Source: Bradyrhizobium sp. CB1650 (GTDB lineage Bacteria; Pseudomonadota; Alphaproteobacteria; Rhizobiales; Xanthobacteraceae). From it: 64,000 bases of DNA. A program made the translations under genes and the position numbers. The notes below the pieces were generated by a model. The model did no database searches. It was not told where the DNA came from and worked only from the letters and a program-made list of their open reading frames with translations. The stretch spans positions 8,771,501 through 8,835,500 of the forward strand of contig NZ_CP121695.1 of assembly GCF_029761915.1 (NCBI RefSeq). Direction: 5' to 3'. Below, one piece after another: positions 16,812-25,606 of this stretch; the first letter of the stretch is position 1, and each line of letters opens with the position of its first letter.

Positions 16812-17636
16812 ATGATGGATCCATTGTACGTCGCCTCCGGATTCGGCGTCGGCCTGCTTGTCGGGATGACCGGCGTGGGGGGCGGCTCGCTGATGACGCC
16901 GCTCCTGATCCTGCTGTTCGGCGTCCATCCAGCAACCGCGGTCGGGACCGATCTGCTCTATGCCGCCGGAACCAAAGCGGGCGGCAGCGTGGTGCATGGC
17001 TGGTCGCGCAGCGTGCATTGGCCGGCGGTGCTGCGGCTCGCCAGCGGCAGCATTCCGGCGAGCGCGCTGACGCTGTTCGTGCTGTGGAAGCTCGATCTCA
17101 AGAGCGATGCCGAGCGCAATCTGGTCAACCTGGTGCTGTGCTTTGCGCTGATGCTGACTGCGATTTCGCTGATCTTCCGCAAGTCGATCATGGACCGCTA
17201 TCGCCGGCGCCTGGAACGGCTCGATGACCGCACTACGGCGATTGCGACTGTCGTCACCGGTGTCGTGCTCGGCGTGCTCGTGTCGATTTCGTCGGTCGGG
17301 GCCGGCGCGGTCGGCGTGACCGTGCTGCTGCTGCTCTATCCGCGCCTGCCGATGGCGACCATTGTCGGCTCCGACATTGCGCATGCGGTGCCGCTGACGC
17401 TGGTGGCCGGCACCGGGCACTGGATGCTCGGCTCGGTCGACTGGCACCTGATGGGCGTTCTGCTGATGGGCTCGCTGCCCGGCATCATCGTCGGCAGCTA
17501 CAGCGCCACCCGCATGCCGGAGACGGTGCTGCGCCTCTCGCTGGCCTGCGTGCTCGTCGTGGTCGCCAGCAAGATCATGTTCACGGAACTGAACCTGTCA
17601 TCCGCCATCGTGACGGCTCTGGCCTGGAGCCACTAG
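16812..17636 (+). CDS. Sulfite exporter TauE/SafE family membrane protein
   Basis: A 274-residue permease of the TauE/SafE (DUF81) family. Two homologous halves each begin with a glycine-rich hairpin: GVGLLVGMTGVGGGSLMTPLL near the N-terminus and ISSVGAGAVGVTVLLLLYP in the middle. The usual PATAVGTDLLYA segment follows the first hairpin, and about eight membrane helices are expected. Members export sulfite, sulfoacetate or other small organosulfur anions. It is not adjacent to the sulfate genes at 20-32 kb, so its substrate is open. AT-rich DNA with an imperfect promoter precedes it. Confidence 0.88.
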   Translation: MMDPLYVASGFGVGLLVGMTGVGGGSLMTPLLILLFGVHPATAVGTDLLYAAGTKAGGSVVHGWSRSVHWPAVLRLASGSIPASALTLFVLWKLDLKSDAERNLVNLVLCFALMLTAISLIFRKSIMDRYRRRLERLDDRTTAIATVVTGVVLGVLVSISSVGAGAVGVTVLLLLYPRLPMATIVGSDIAHAVPLTLVAGTGHWMLGSVDWHLMGVLLMGSLPGIIVGSYSATRMPETVLRLSLACVLVVVASKIMFTELNLSSAIVTALAWSH

Positions 17637-17662
17637 CCAACGAACAGCGCCTCACTCTCACT

Positions 17663-17763
17663 GTCATCGCCCGGCTTGACCGGGCGATCCAGTACTCCGG
17701 GACGTCTGCGGTCCATTGAGAAGCCGCGGCGTACTGGATGCCCCGGTCAAGCCGGGGCATGAC
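17663..17763. repeat. Palindromic intergenic repeat (GTCATCGCCCGGCTTGACC type)
   Basis: A left arm of about 33 bases starting GTCATCGCCCGGC and a right arm ending GCCGGGGCATGAC form a near-perfect inverted repeat around a 34-base centre. Each arm is itself palindromic. It lies between the convergent tauE and bdhA genes. Confidence 0.8.
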
Positions 17764-17785
17764 GAAGAGTCAATTGGGCGGCGGA

Positions 17786-18574
17786 CTACTCCGCCGTCCA
17801 GCCGCCGTCGATCGACAGGTTGGTGCCGGTGATCTGCGCGGCATCGTCGCTGCACAGGAACAGCGCCAGCGCCGCGACCTGCTCGGAAGTGACGAACTCC
17901 TTGGTCGGCTGCGCGTCGAGCAGAACGTCGTTGATGACCTGCTCGCGCGTCAGATTGCGCGCTTTCATCGTGTCGGGGATCTGCTTCTCCACCAGCGGCG
18001 TCCAGACATAGCCCGGGCTGATGCAGTTGCAGGTGACCTTGTTTGTCGCAACCTCCAGCGCCACGGTCTTTGTCAGGCCGGCGATGCCGTGCTTGGCCGA
18101 CACGTAAGCCGACTTGAAGGGCGAGGCGACCAGCGAGTGCGCCGACGCCGTGTTGATGATGCGGCCCCAGCCGCGCTTCTTCATGCCGGGCACCGCGGCG
18201 CGGATGGCATGGAAGGCCGAGGACAGGTTGATCGCGATGATCTGGTCCCACTTCTCGATCGGGAATTCCTCGATCGGCGAGACGAACTGGATGCCGGCAT
18301 TGTTGACGAGGATGTCGACCGAGCCGAAGGTCTTTTCGCCGAGCGCGACCATCTCCGCGATCTGGGCCGGCTTGGTCATGTCGGCGGGCGAGTAGATCGC
18401 CTTCACCTTGAAGTCGGACTCGATCTTCGCGCGCTCCTTCTCGATGTCCTCCGGCGAGCCGAACCCGTTGATGACGACGTTGGCGCCGGCCCCCGCGAAG
18501 GCGCGCGCATAAGCGAGCCCGATGCCGCTGGTCGATCCGGTCACGACGGCGTTCTTGCCTGACAGACTACCCAT
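17786..18574 (-). CDS. bdhA: D-3-hydroxybutyrate dehydrogenase
   Basis: A 262-residue SDR enzyme that interconverts D-3-hydroxybutyrate and acetoacetate with NAD, a step in using stored polyhydroxybutyrate. The cofactor loop is GSTSGIGLAYA, the catalytic residues are S144, Y157 and K161, and the bacterial 3-hydroxybutyrate dehydrogenase signature is seen in NCISPGYVWTPLVEKQIP and the C-terminal TGTNLSIDGGWTAE. Its ATG overlaps the end of the patatin-like gene by 8 bases, so the two are translationally coupled in one operon. Confidence 0.92.
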   Translation of the reverse strand: MGSLSGKNAVVTGSTSGIGLAYARAFAGAGANVVINGFGSPEDIEKERAKIESDFKVKAIYSPADMTKPAQIAEMVALGEKTFGSVDILVNNAGIQFVSPIEEFPIEKWDQIIAINLSSAFHAIRAAVPGMKKRGWGRIINTASAHSLVASPFKSAYVSAKHGIAGLTKTVALEVATNKVTCNCISPGYVWTPLVEKQIPDTMKARNLTREQVINDVLLDAQPTKEFVTSEQVAALALFLCSDDAAQITGTNLSIDGGWTAE

Positions 18575-19751
18575 TTCGTTCGCTCCTTTTTGCCGGGGGC
18601 GCGGAGACGTCCCCCGTGAGATCGTAGGTCACCATGGTCTCGCCGGACTGCGGCCGCTCGAGCCAATCCTTGTGGCGCATCGACAGGTGCACGTCACGTA
18701 CCCCTGCTTCCCAATGCTCGACCATGGCGACATGCGAGAAGTCGTAATCCTTGGATGAGGATTCGTAGTTCTTGCTGCGATAGATCAGATGCACGACGGT
18801 CACGGTGCTCTCGCGCGCCGCCTTGGAAAGGAATTCGACCGACGGATCGTTCTTCAGGTAGTCCGGCAGCTTGCTGATCAGGTCGCGCACCGCCCGGCGG
18901 GCATTGTGGATCTGCTTGTTCTTGTCCGTGTTCATCCGCGTGCGGCTGGAATAGCGGATGTCCTTCTCGCGCTCGGCGGCTTCGAGCAGCGAGGTCGGCA
19001 GGTCCCCCCGCGCGCTGAACAGGTCGACCTGGAAGATCAGCATGTCGCGCTGGAATTCGGCATCGAGCACGTAGTCGAGCGGCGTGTTGGAGGCGATGCC
19101 GCCGTCCCAATAGTGCTCGCCCTCGATGAGGACGGATGGAAAGCCCGGCGGCAGCGCGCCGGACGCCATGATGTGCTCGGGGCCGATCTTCTTGCCGAGC
19201 TTCTTGAACTCGTAATTGTCGAAATATTTGAAGTTGCCCGAGGTGACGCCGACCGCGCCGACCGACAGGCGCGTCTTCAGGTCGTTGATGCGGTCGAAAT
19301 CGACCAGCCGCTCCAGCGTCTTCTTCAGCGGCGCGGTGTCGTAATAGCTCTCCGCTTCGGGGTGACCCGGCGGCCACAGCGGCGCGGGCGGGACCCGAGG
19401 AACGAAGAAGCCGGGCACGCCGAAGGTCGCGATCAGCGCCGCGCTGGTGGAGTTGAACAGCTCGCGGCTGTGATCGCTCTTGCCGATCGGCTTCCAGGGC
19501 ACCGGCGCCGAGACCATCTCCCAGAATTCCTTCAGCCGCTTGACGCGGGTTTGCCCTTCATTGCCGGCGATGATGGCGGCGTTGACCGCGCCGATCGAGA
19601 TGCCGGCGACCCATTCCGGCTCGAAGCCGAAATGGCACAGCGACTGATAGGCACCGGCCTGGTAGGAGCCGAGCGCGCCGCCGCCCTGCAAGACCAGGAC
19701 GCGTTGCGCATTCGCGGGGACACTGGCGACTTCTGGACTATGATCGGTCAT
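18567..19751 (-). CDS. Patatin-like phospholipase with C-terminal DUF3734
   Basis: A 394-residue serine acyl hydrolase. The oxyanion loop QGGGALGSYQAG (about 22-33), the nucleophile S52 in GISIGAVNAA and the dyad aspartate in YWDGGIASNTPLD are all intact. The C-terminal third matches the DUF3734 extension of this bacterial subfamily. It should cleave phospholipid or other acyl esters in the cytoplasm or at the membrane. It is upstream of, and overlaps, bdhA; in rhizobia such a pair is suggestive of lipid or polyhydroxybutyrate turnover, but no depolymerase activity can be read from the sequence. Confidence 0.88.
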   Translation of the reverse strand: MTDHSPEVASVPANAQRVLVLQGGGALGSYQAGAYQSLCHFGFEPEWVAGISIGAVNAAIIAGNEGQTRVKRLKEFWEMVSAPVPWKPIGKSDHSRELFNSTSAALIATFGVPGFFVPRVPPAPLWPPGHPEAESYYDTAPLKKTLERLVDFDRINDLKTRLSVGAVGVTSGNFKYFDNYEFKKLGKKIGPEHIMASGALPPGFPSVLIEGEHYWDGGIASNTPLDYVLDAEFQRDMLIFQVDLFSARGDLPTSLLEAAEREKDIRYSSRTRMNTDKNKQIHNARRAVRDLISKLPDYLKNDPSVEFLSKAARESTVTVVHLIYRSKNYESSSKDYDFSHVAMVEHWEAGVRDVHLSMRHKDWLERPQSGETMVTYDLTGDVSAPPAKRSERNG

Positions 19752-19829
19752 GCGGGAACAATAGCAAGAGGCGAGCCACCGTGGCGACAGTCAGCCGCGG
19801 CGTCAATGCATCCCGGGATCAAGTCTGGC

Positions 19830-20333
19830 TTATCGGGGCTCCGTCGAGGCCAGGATCATGGTCCAGAACACCTTGTATTTGGTGCCCGGAGCATAGCTCG
19901 CAGCTATGCCCAATTTTGTGACACCGGTTTTGAGCATGTTGGCCCGGTGCGGAGGTGAGTCGCGCCAGCCGGAAAACGCTTCCGCCAGCGTATGATAGCC
20001 GGCCGAGATGTTCTCGACCGCGACGGTGGCCGGATAGCCGCCGGCATTGAGGCGCTTGCCCAAGGGTGCGCGGACATCATGGTCCATCTTGTTCGCCGCC
20101 GCCATGGCGTTGGCCTGGGATTCGGCGAGCATCGTCAGGTCGGGGTCGATGATGACGGTGCCGAGCCCGTTGTTCTGCCGGTACTGCGAGATCATCACTG
20201 CGGCTGCCTGCGCATCGAGCTTCGCGCCCGGGACCGCCATGTCCGCATACATGGACGGCTGCTGGATCGGCGCTTCGTTGCCCGCACAGCCGGCCAACAG
20301 CAAAAGAATGAGAATTGCGGCCGCGGCGCGCAT
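19830..20333 (-). CDS. CAP (SCP/PR1-like) domain lipoprotein
   Basis: The 167-residue exported protein has a lipoprotein signal peptide ending LLAGC, so it should be anchored in the envelope at that cysteine. The mature part is a CAP domain: AAAVMISQYRQNNGLGTVIID, the histidine in KMDHDVRAPLG, NISAGYHTLAEAFSGWRDSP and HRANMLKTGVTKLGIA. The start is the ATG directly before the signal peptide, not the earlier in-frame ATG. Bacterial CAP proteins are extracytoplasmic, with unclear, possibly cell-wall-related roles. It is a single gene between the patatin and sulfate-transport units. Confidence 0.85.
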   Translation of the reverse strand: MRAAAAILILLLLAGCAGNEAPIQQPSMYADMAVPGAKLDAQAAAVMISQYRQNNGLGTVIIDPDLTMLAESQANAMAAANKMDHDVRAPLGKRLNAGGYPATVAVENISAGYHTLAEAFSGWRDSPPHRANMLKTGVTKLGIAASYAPGTKYKVFWTMILASTEPR

Positions 20334-20423
20334 GAGTGAGGCCCCCAAATGAGGGGGCCGTTGTTGCATACCAACCGTGGCTGAAAGGTGAATTTTGAGG
20401 AAAATTTGCCCTTTGTGACGGCC

Positions 20424-21461
20424 TTAGGCGCCCGCAAATATCCGGTAGCGGCGAGGCTCGAGGCCGATCGTGTCGCCGGCGCGCAGTTCCTTGTCGCGGG
20501 GCGCGTCGATCTCGATGGTTTCGCCGCCGAACAGCGTCACTTCGGCTCGCTGCACCGGGCCGAAATTCCGGACATGCTGCACGGCGCCCTCAAAGGCCCC
20601 GCTGCCAGGCGGGCCGACCAGCATATCGTGTCGCCGCACGAACAGTCGTGACGCGCCAGGCGTGATGCCCTGGGCCGCAAGATTGAGCGGGCGATCGCCG
20701 AGCCGGATGGCCCCATCGGCCACGTCGACCGGCAGCACGATGGATTCGCCGATGAAGCCGTGCACGAAGGCGGTCGCGGGATTGTCGTAGACGTCGCCGG
20801 GCGAGCCGATCTGCTCGATCCTGCCCTTGTCCATCACCACGACGCGGTTGGCGACTTCGAGCGCTTCCTCCTGGTCGTGGGTGACGAAGATCGAGGTGAC
20901 GTTGATCTCGTGATGCAGCGAGCGCAGCCATTTGCGCAGCTCTTTGCGCACTTTCGCATCGAGCGCACCGAACGGCTCGTCGAGCAGCAGGATGCGCGGC
21001 TCGATCGCGAGCGCACGGGCGAGCGCAATGCGTTGGCGCTGACCGCCGGAAAGCTGGCTCGGATAGCGGTCGGCGAGCCAGTCGAGCTGCACGAGATCGA
21101 GCAGCTCCTTGACACGCGCTCGGATGGTCGATTCATCCTTGCGGATGCCGCGCGGCTGCACGCGCAGGCCGAAGGCGACGTTCTCGAACACCGTCATGTG
21201 GCGGAACAGCGCGTAGTGCTGGAACACGAAGCCGACGTGGCGCTCTCGCGCACCCTGCGCCAGCGCGTCCTCGCCATTGAAGGAGACTTCGCCTGCGTCA
21301 GGCCAGTCGAGGCCGGCGATGATCCGCAGCAGCGTCGTCTTGCCGGAGCCGGACGGGCCGAGCAGCGCCAGCAATTCGCCATTGTCGACCTTGAGGTCGA
21401 CGCCGTCGAGCGCTGCGAAGCTGCCGAACTTCTTGACGAGATTCCTGACTTCAATGGTCAC
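20424..21461 (-). CDS. cysA: Sulfate/thiosulfate ABC transporter ATP-binding protein
   Basis: The 345-residue ATPase powers sulfate uptake. It has Walker A (GPSGSGKTT), the signature [15 protein letters not shown], Walker B ([13 protein letters not shown]) and the switch histidine in [10 protein letters not shown], followed by a C-terminal TOBE-like regulatory domain as in CysA. It is the last gene of the sbp-cysT-cysW-cysA operon and overlaps the end of cysW by 11 bases. The length is slightly below E. coli CysA (365). Confidence 0.94.
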   Translation of the reverse strand: MTIEVRNLVKKFGSFAALDGVDLKVDNGELLALLGPSGSGKTTLLRIIAGLDWPDAGEVSFNGEDALAQGARERHVGFVFQHYALFRHMTVFENVAFGLRVQPRGIRKDESTIRARVKELLDLVQLDWLADRYPSQLSGGQRQRIALARALAIEPRILLLDEPFGALDAKVRKELRKWLRSLHHEINVTSIFVTHDQEEALEVANRVVVMDKGRIEQIGSPGDVYDNPATAFVHGFIGESIVLPVDVADGAIRLGDRPLNLAAQGITPGASRLFVRRHDMLVGPPGSGAFEGAVQHVRNFGPVQRAEVTLFGGETIEIDAPRDKELRAGDTIGLEPRRYRIFAGA

Positions 21462-22362
21462 GGTCGTCGTGTCCTTCGTGCAGATGACGTTCGAGAACGG
21501 TCTTGGCGATCAGCGTGATCAGCGCCAGCATCGCGAGCAGCGAGGCGATCGCGAAGGCAGCAACGAACTGGTACTCGTTGTAGAGAATCTCGACCAGCAG
21601 CGGCATGGTGTTGGTCTCGCCGCGAATGTGGCCGGAGACGACCGACACGGCGCCGAACTCGCCCATCGCACGCGCGTTGCACAGCAGGACGCCGTAGAGC
21701 ACACCCCATTTGATGTTGGGCAGCGTGACACGGAAGAAGGTCTGCAAACCCGAGGCGCCGAGCGAGATCGCGGCTTCTTCCTCCTGCGTGCCCTGCTCCT
21801 GCATCAGCGGGATCAGCGCGCGCGCCACGAACGGGAAGGTCACGAAGGTGGTCGCCAGCGCAATGCCGGGCACCGCGAACAGGATCTGGATGTCGTGCTC
21901 GCGCAAGGCACCGCCGAAATAGCCCTGTGCCCCGAACAGCAGCACGAAGACCAGACCGGAGATCACCGGGCTCACCGAGAACGGCAGGTCGATCAGCGTG
22001 ATCAGGAAGGTTTTGCCCTTGAAGTCGAACTTGGCGATAGCCCAGGCCGCGACCAGGCCGAACACGAGATTGAGGCCGACCGAGATCAATGCGACCAGCA
22101 GCGTCAGCTTGATCGCGGCCAGCGCCTCCGGCTCGGAGAGCGCGGCGAGATAGGCCAGAACGCCCTTCGCGAAGGCCTGCGCGAATACCACCACCAGCGG
22201 AAGCACGACGAACACGGTGAGGAACAATACCGCCAGCGTGATGATGGCGATCCGGACCGCCTTCGGCTCGGTGCGAAGACTGTCGCGCGCGGCGACGGCA
22301 TGCGCACGTGCCCGCGCATCGCGCGAGGTCAGCGAGACGGTATCTGCGATCTGGATGGTCAT
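21451..22362 (-). CDS. cysW: Sulfate ABC transporter permease CysW
   Basis: The 303-residue inner-membrane permease has six predicted helices and the ABC EAA loop ([22 protein letters not shown]). It pairs with CysT to form the sulfate channel. The start [11 protein letters not shown] is chosen over an upstream in-frame ATG, which would run into the cysT gene. Ten bases separate it from cysT. CysW rather than CysT is indicated by the ending [20 protein letters not shown]. Confidence 0.93.
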   Translation of the reverse strand: MTIQIADTVSLTSRDARARAHAVAARDSLRTEPKAVRIAIITLAVLFLTVFVVLPLVVVFAQAFAKGVLAYLAALSEPEALAAIKLTLLVALISVGLNLVFGLVAAWAIAKFDFKGKTFLITLIDLPFSVSPVISGLVFVLLFGAQGYFGGALREHDIQILFAVPGIALATTFVTFPFVARALIPLMQEQGTQEEEAAISLGASGLQTFFRVTLPNIKWGVLYGVLLCNARAMGEFGAVSVVSGHIRGETNTMPLLVEILYNEYQFVAAFAIASLLAMLALITLIAKTVLERHLHEGHDDRDH

Positions 22363-22372
22363 CGCATCCACC

Positions 22373-23209
22373 TCAACGCGCCGGGATCCGGTTCTGCGCC
22401 CAGCGCTGCAACCGGTTGACCGCGAAGATAGTGACGAATGACACGACGAGCATGACGACCGCGATCGCGGTCGCATCGGCATAGCGGAATTCCGAGAGCC
22501 GGATCACGATCAGGAGCGGCGCGATCTCGGAGACGTTCGGCAGGTTGCCGGCGATGAAGATCACCGAGCCGTATTCGCCGACGGCGCGCGCGAAGGCGAG
22601 CGCCAGTCCGGTCAGCAGCGCGGGCGCGAGCGAGGGCAGGATCACGCGGATGATGGTCTGCCAGCGGCTGGCCCCCAAGCTGCCGGCGGCCTCCTCGATC
22701 TCGGGATCGAGATCCTGGAGCACCGGCTGCACGGTACGGACCACGAAGGGAATGCCGATGAAGATCATGGCGACGAAGATGCCGAGCGGCGTGAACGCCA
22801 CCTTGATGCCGAGGGCCGCGAGCGGCGCGCCCAGCCAGCCCTTCTCGGCGAACAGCGCGGTCAGAGCGACGCCGGCGACCGCCGTCGGCAGGGCGAACGG
22901 CACGTCCACGATGGCATCGAACAGCCGCCGGCCGGGGAAGCGGTAGCGCACCAGCGCCCAGACGATGATGCTGCCCATGACCAGATTGACGCAGGCCGCC
23001 GCGAAGGCGAGGCCGAACGAGACCCGCAATGCGTTCAGGGTGCGGCGGCTGGAGAGTATGTTCCAGAACTGCTCGGGGCTCAGCTCAAGCGACTTCAGGA
23101 ACAGCCCGGCGAGCGGAATCAGGACGATGATCGACAGCCAGGTCAGCGTCAGTCCCATCGTGAGACCGAAGCCCGGCAATGTCCGGCGTCGTGCTGCGAT
23201 TGCGCTCAC
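22373..23209 (-). CDS. cysT: Sulfate ABC transporter permease CysT
   Basis: The 278-residue permease has six hydrophobic segments. Its EAA loop is EIEEAAGSLGASRWQTIIRVILP. The family pattern LPTAVAGVALTALFAEKGWLG and VGEYGSVIFIAGNLP identifies the CysT (CysU) half of the sulfate channel. It lies 39 bases downstream of the sulfate-binding protein gene. Confidence 0.93.
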   Translation of the reverse strand: MSAIAARRRTLPGFGLTMGLTLTWLSIIVLIPLAGLFLKSLELSPEQFWNILSSRRTLNALRVSFGLAFAAACVNLVMGSIIVWALVRYRFPGRRLFDAIVDVPFALPTAVAGVALTALFAEKGWLGAPLAALGIKVAFTPLGIFVAMIFIGIPFVVRTVQPVLQDLDPEIEEAAGSLGASRWQTIIRVILPSLAPALLTGLALAFARAVGEYGSVIFIAGNLPNVSEIAPLLIVIRLSEFRYADATAIAVVMLVVSFVTIFAVNRLQRWAQNRIPAR

Positions 23210-23248
23210 CAGGTCCCCTGTGACAGCCCTCGTTACGGCAACGCTCGA

Positions 23249-24238
23249 TCAGTTCTTGTAGATCTGATCGAAGACGCCGCCATCGGCGAAATGTTCCCGC
23301 TGCGCTTTGGTCCAGCCGCCGAACACGTCGTCGATCGTGAACAGCTCGACCTTTGCGAAGGAGTTTTCGTATTTTTTGGCGACCTCCGGATCACGCGGAC
23401 GGTAGAAATTGCGCGCGGCGATCTCCTGGCCTTCCCTGGTGTACCAGTATTGCAGATAGGCATCGGCGGCGTTGCGGGTGCCCTTCTTGTCGGCAACCTT
23501 GTCGACGATCGCGACCGGCGGCTCGGCAAGGATCGATTGCGGCGGCGCCACGATCTCGAATTTCTCCGCGCCGAACTCCTTGAGGGCGAGGAACGCCTCG
23601 TTCTCCCAGGCGAGCAAGACGTCGCCGACGCCGCGCTCGACGAAGGTCACCGTCGCGCCACGCGCGCCGGTATCCAGCACCGGCACCTGCTGATAGAGCT
23701 TTCCGATGAATTCCTTGGCCTTGTCGGCCGAGCCGTATTTCTTCTGCGCAAAACCCCAAGCCGCCAGATAATTCCAGCGCGCGCCGCCCGACGTCTTCGG
23801 GTTCGGCGTGATCACGGCAACGCCCGGCTTGATCAGGTCGTCCCAGTCCTTGATGCCCTTGGGATTGCCCTTTCGCACCAGGAAGACGATGGTCGAGGTG
23901 TAGGGTGATGAATTCTGCGGCAATCGCTTCTGCCAGTCGGTCGCTGTGAAGCCCTTGGCGGCGATGGCGTCGATGTCATAGGCGAGCGCGAGCGTCACCA
24001 CATCCGCCTGCAATCCGTCGATCACCGCGCGCGCCTGCGATCCGCTGCCGCCATGCGACTGCTTGATCTCGACGCTTTTGCCGGTTTCCTTCTGATAGAC
24101 GCGCGAGAACGCCTTGTTGAACTCGGCATAGAGTTCACGCGTCGGATCGTACGACACATTCAACAAATTGATGTCAGCGGCGAGAGCCGAGCTTGCCCAG
24201 AGCAGTCCTGCAGCGAGCGGAACGATACGGCGCATCAT
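23249..24238 (-). CDS. sbp: Periplasmic sulfate-binding protein
   Basis: The 329-residue solute-binding protein delivers sulfate to CysTW. The signal peptide is [20 protein letters not shown]. The mature protein has family hallmarks: [17 protein letters not shown], the binding loop [35 protein letters not shown] spacing and [14 protein letters not shown] near the end. GGAG six bases before the second of several nearby ATG codons decides the start; the longest frame would add four residues. It heads the transport operon. I cannot separate sulfate from thiosulfate specificity. Confidence 0.92.
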   Translation of the reverse strand: MMRRIVPLAAGLLWASSALAADINLLNVSYDPTRELYAEFNKAFSRVYQKETGKSVEIKQSHGGSGSQARAVIDGLQADVVTLALAYDIDAIAAKGFTATDWQKRLPQNSSPYTSTIVFLVRKGNPKGIKDWDDLIKPGVAVITPNPKTSGGARWNYLAAWGFAQKKYGSADKAKEFIGKLYQQVPVLDTGARGATVTFVERGVGDVLLAWENEAFLALKEFGAEKFEIVAPPQSILAEPPVAIVDKVADKKGTRNAADAYLQYWYTREGQEIAARNFYRPRDPEVAKKYENSFAKVELFTIDDVFGGWTKAQREHFADGGVFDQIYKN

Positions 24239-24362
24239 GTCCATCTCCATTCACTTCGATGACGTCGGTGTCAGCGAAGGCGTGCAGACATAACTCGGGG
24301 CGAAACGCGCTCAAGTCAACGGAACCGGATTTTCTTGTTCGCAGCGTCGCAGCCTGACTGTG

Positions 24363-25094
24363 CTACGAAATCTTCATCGTGTGAATGCCGCATTCTGTCT
24401 TGGTCCGGCCGCGCCATCTACCAGCGCGAGAATCCTCGCCTTCGGCCGTCCGGCTGGTGCAAGGCATGCAGCCAACGGACAGAAATCCTGACGCGACCAG
24501 AGGGTGCCGCGGCAATTTGGCGCGGACGAAGATCGCCTCCAACTCCTCGCGCGAGACATTGGCGAAGGGATTGAACTTCAACCGCGCGCCGTCGTCCTCG
24601 ACGACCGGAATGTCGGCGCGCGCATTGCCCTGGAAGCGCTTGCGACCGTTGATCCAGGCAGAGAACGGCTTTAGCGCGCGCGCCAGCGGCTCCACCTTGC
24701 GGATGCGGCAGCAGGCGTCGGGATCGGAGAACCAGAGCTCGCGGTCCGGGTCATCGCGCAACAGCGTCTCCTCCGCCGGCTTGATCGAGCGGACGTCCTT
24801 CAGCCCGAGCGCCGCAATCAGCGTATCGCGATAGGCGAGCGTCTCTTCGAACAACCAGCCGGTATCGAGGAAGATGACGGGGATGGCGGGATCGACATCC
24901 GCCATCACCTTGAGCAGCGTTGCCGATTCCGTGCCGAAGGACGACACCAGCGCGAGCTTCTCGCGGCCAACCGCCTTCAGGGCTGCAGCGATGACCTCCG
25001 CGGGCGACGCATCGCGCAAGCCGCGGTCGAGTTCGTCCGCCGAGGGCAACGCAGAGACGGGCGTGGACGCAACCTGGGGGCCGACCGCGCTCAT
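24363..25094 (-). CDS. cysH: Assimilatory adenylyl-sulfate (APS) reductase
   Basis: The 243-residue protein reduces activated sulfate to sulfite with thioredoxin. It has the PAPS-reductase fold, with SSFGTESATLLKV for nucleotide binding and LDTGWLFEET. The cysteine pairs CC (DACCRIRKVEP) and CMPC mark a [4Fe-4S] cluster, which distinguishes APS reductases of rhizobia and plants-type branches from the cluster-free PAPS reductase of E. coli. The C-terminal ECGIH holds the redox-active cysteine. It is the distal gene of cysG-DUF2849-cysI-DUF934-cysH and overlaps DUF934 by four bases. Confidence 0.94.
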   Translation of the reverse strand: MSAVGPQVASTPVSALPSADELDRGLRDASPAEVIAAALKAVGREKLALVSSFGTESATLLKVMADVDPAIPVIFLDTGWLFEETLAYRDTLIAALGLKDVRSIKPAEETLLRDDPDRELWFSDPDACCRIRKVEPLARALKPFSAWINGRKRFQGNARADIPVVEDDGARLKFNPFANVSREELEAIFVRAKLPRHPLVASGFLSVGCMPCTSRTAEGEDSRAGRWRGRTKTECGIHTMKIS

Positions 25095-25606
25095 GTGCCG
25101 ACACCTTCCGAATGGCGGAGCTGCATGCGCCGGTGCAGCGCCGTGATGCGGCCGTCGCCGGTCGGCTGATAGAACACCGAATAACGCTTCGCGGTCTGCA
25201 TGAAGGCTTCCGCGTCGGCCTGCTTCTTGACGTCGAAGGCGTCGAAGCCCGCGCGCAGCATGAACACGAACTGGTCGCGCAGCACCTGGCCGGTTGCGCG
25301 CAGCTCGCCGCGATAGTCGAAGCGCTCGCGCAGCAGCCGCGCCTGACTGTAGGCACGTCCGTCGCGGAAGGTCGGGAACACCAGCGCCACCGCGGCAAGC
25401 CGGCAGAGAAAGGGCACGAGCTCGTCGATGTCGCGGTTGTTCGGCCAGATCACGCCGACCTTGCCGGCGCGCGCGAGGAACACCTCCGCATCGCTGAGGA
25501 AGCGCTCGGCCGGCACCAGGATGTCGCCGCTTTCGGGCAGCGGCGTATCGACGGCGAGCTTTGTGAAGCTGTCGTCGACGATCTTTCCGCCATTAACGAG
25601 TGGCAT
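25091..25606 (-). CDS. DUF934 protein, sulfite-reductase operon accessory
   Basis: A 171-residue protein of the DUF934 family, recognised by VGVIWPNNRDIDELVPFL, the DGRAYSQARLLRERF core and the QFVFMLRAGFDAF segment. It is found next to cysI/cysH across alphaproteobacteria. It is usually thought to assist sulfite reduction, perhaps as an electron-transfer or assembly factor, but no mechanism is proven. GGAG seven bases before the second ATG decides the start. It overlaps cysI by 14 bases and cysH by four, so translation is coupled. Confidence 0.88.
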   Translation of the reverse strand: MPLVNGGKIVDDSFTKLAVDTPLPESGDILVPAERFLSDAEVFLARAGKVGVIWPNNRDIDELVPFLCRLAAVALVFPTFRDGRAYSQARLLRERFDYRGELRATGQVLRDQFVFMLRAGFDAFDVKKQADAEAFMQTAKRYSVFYQPTGDGRITALHRRMQLRHSEGVGT

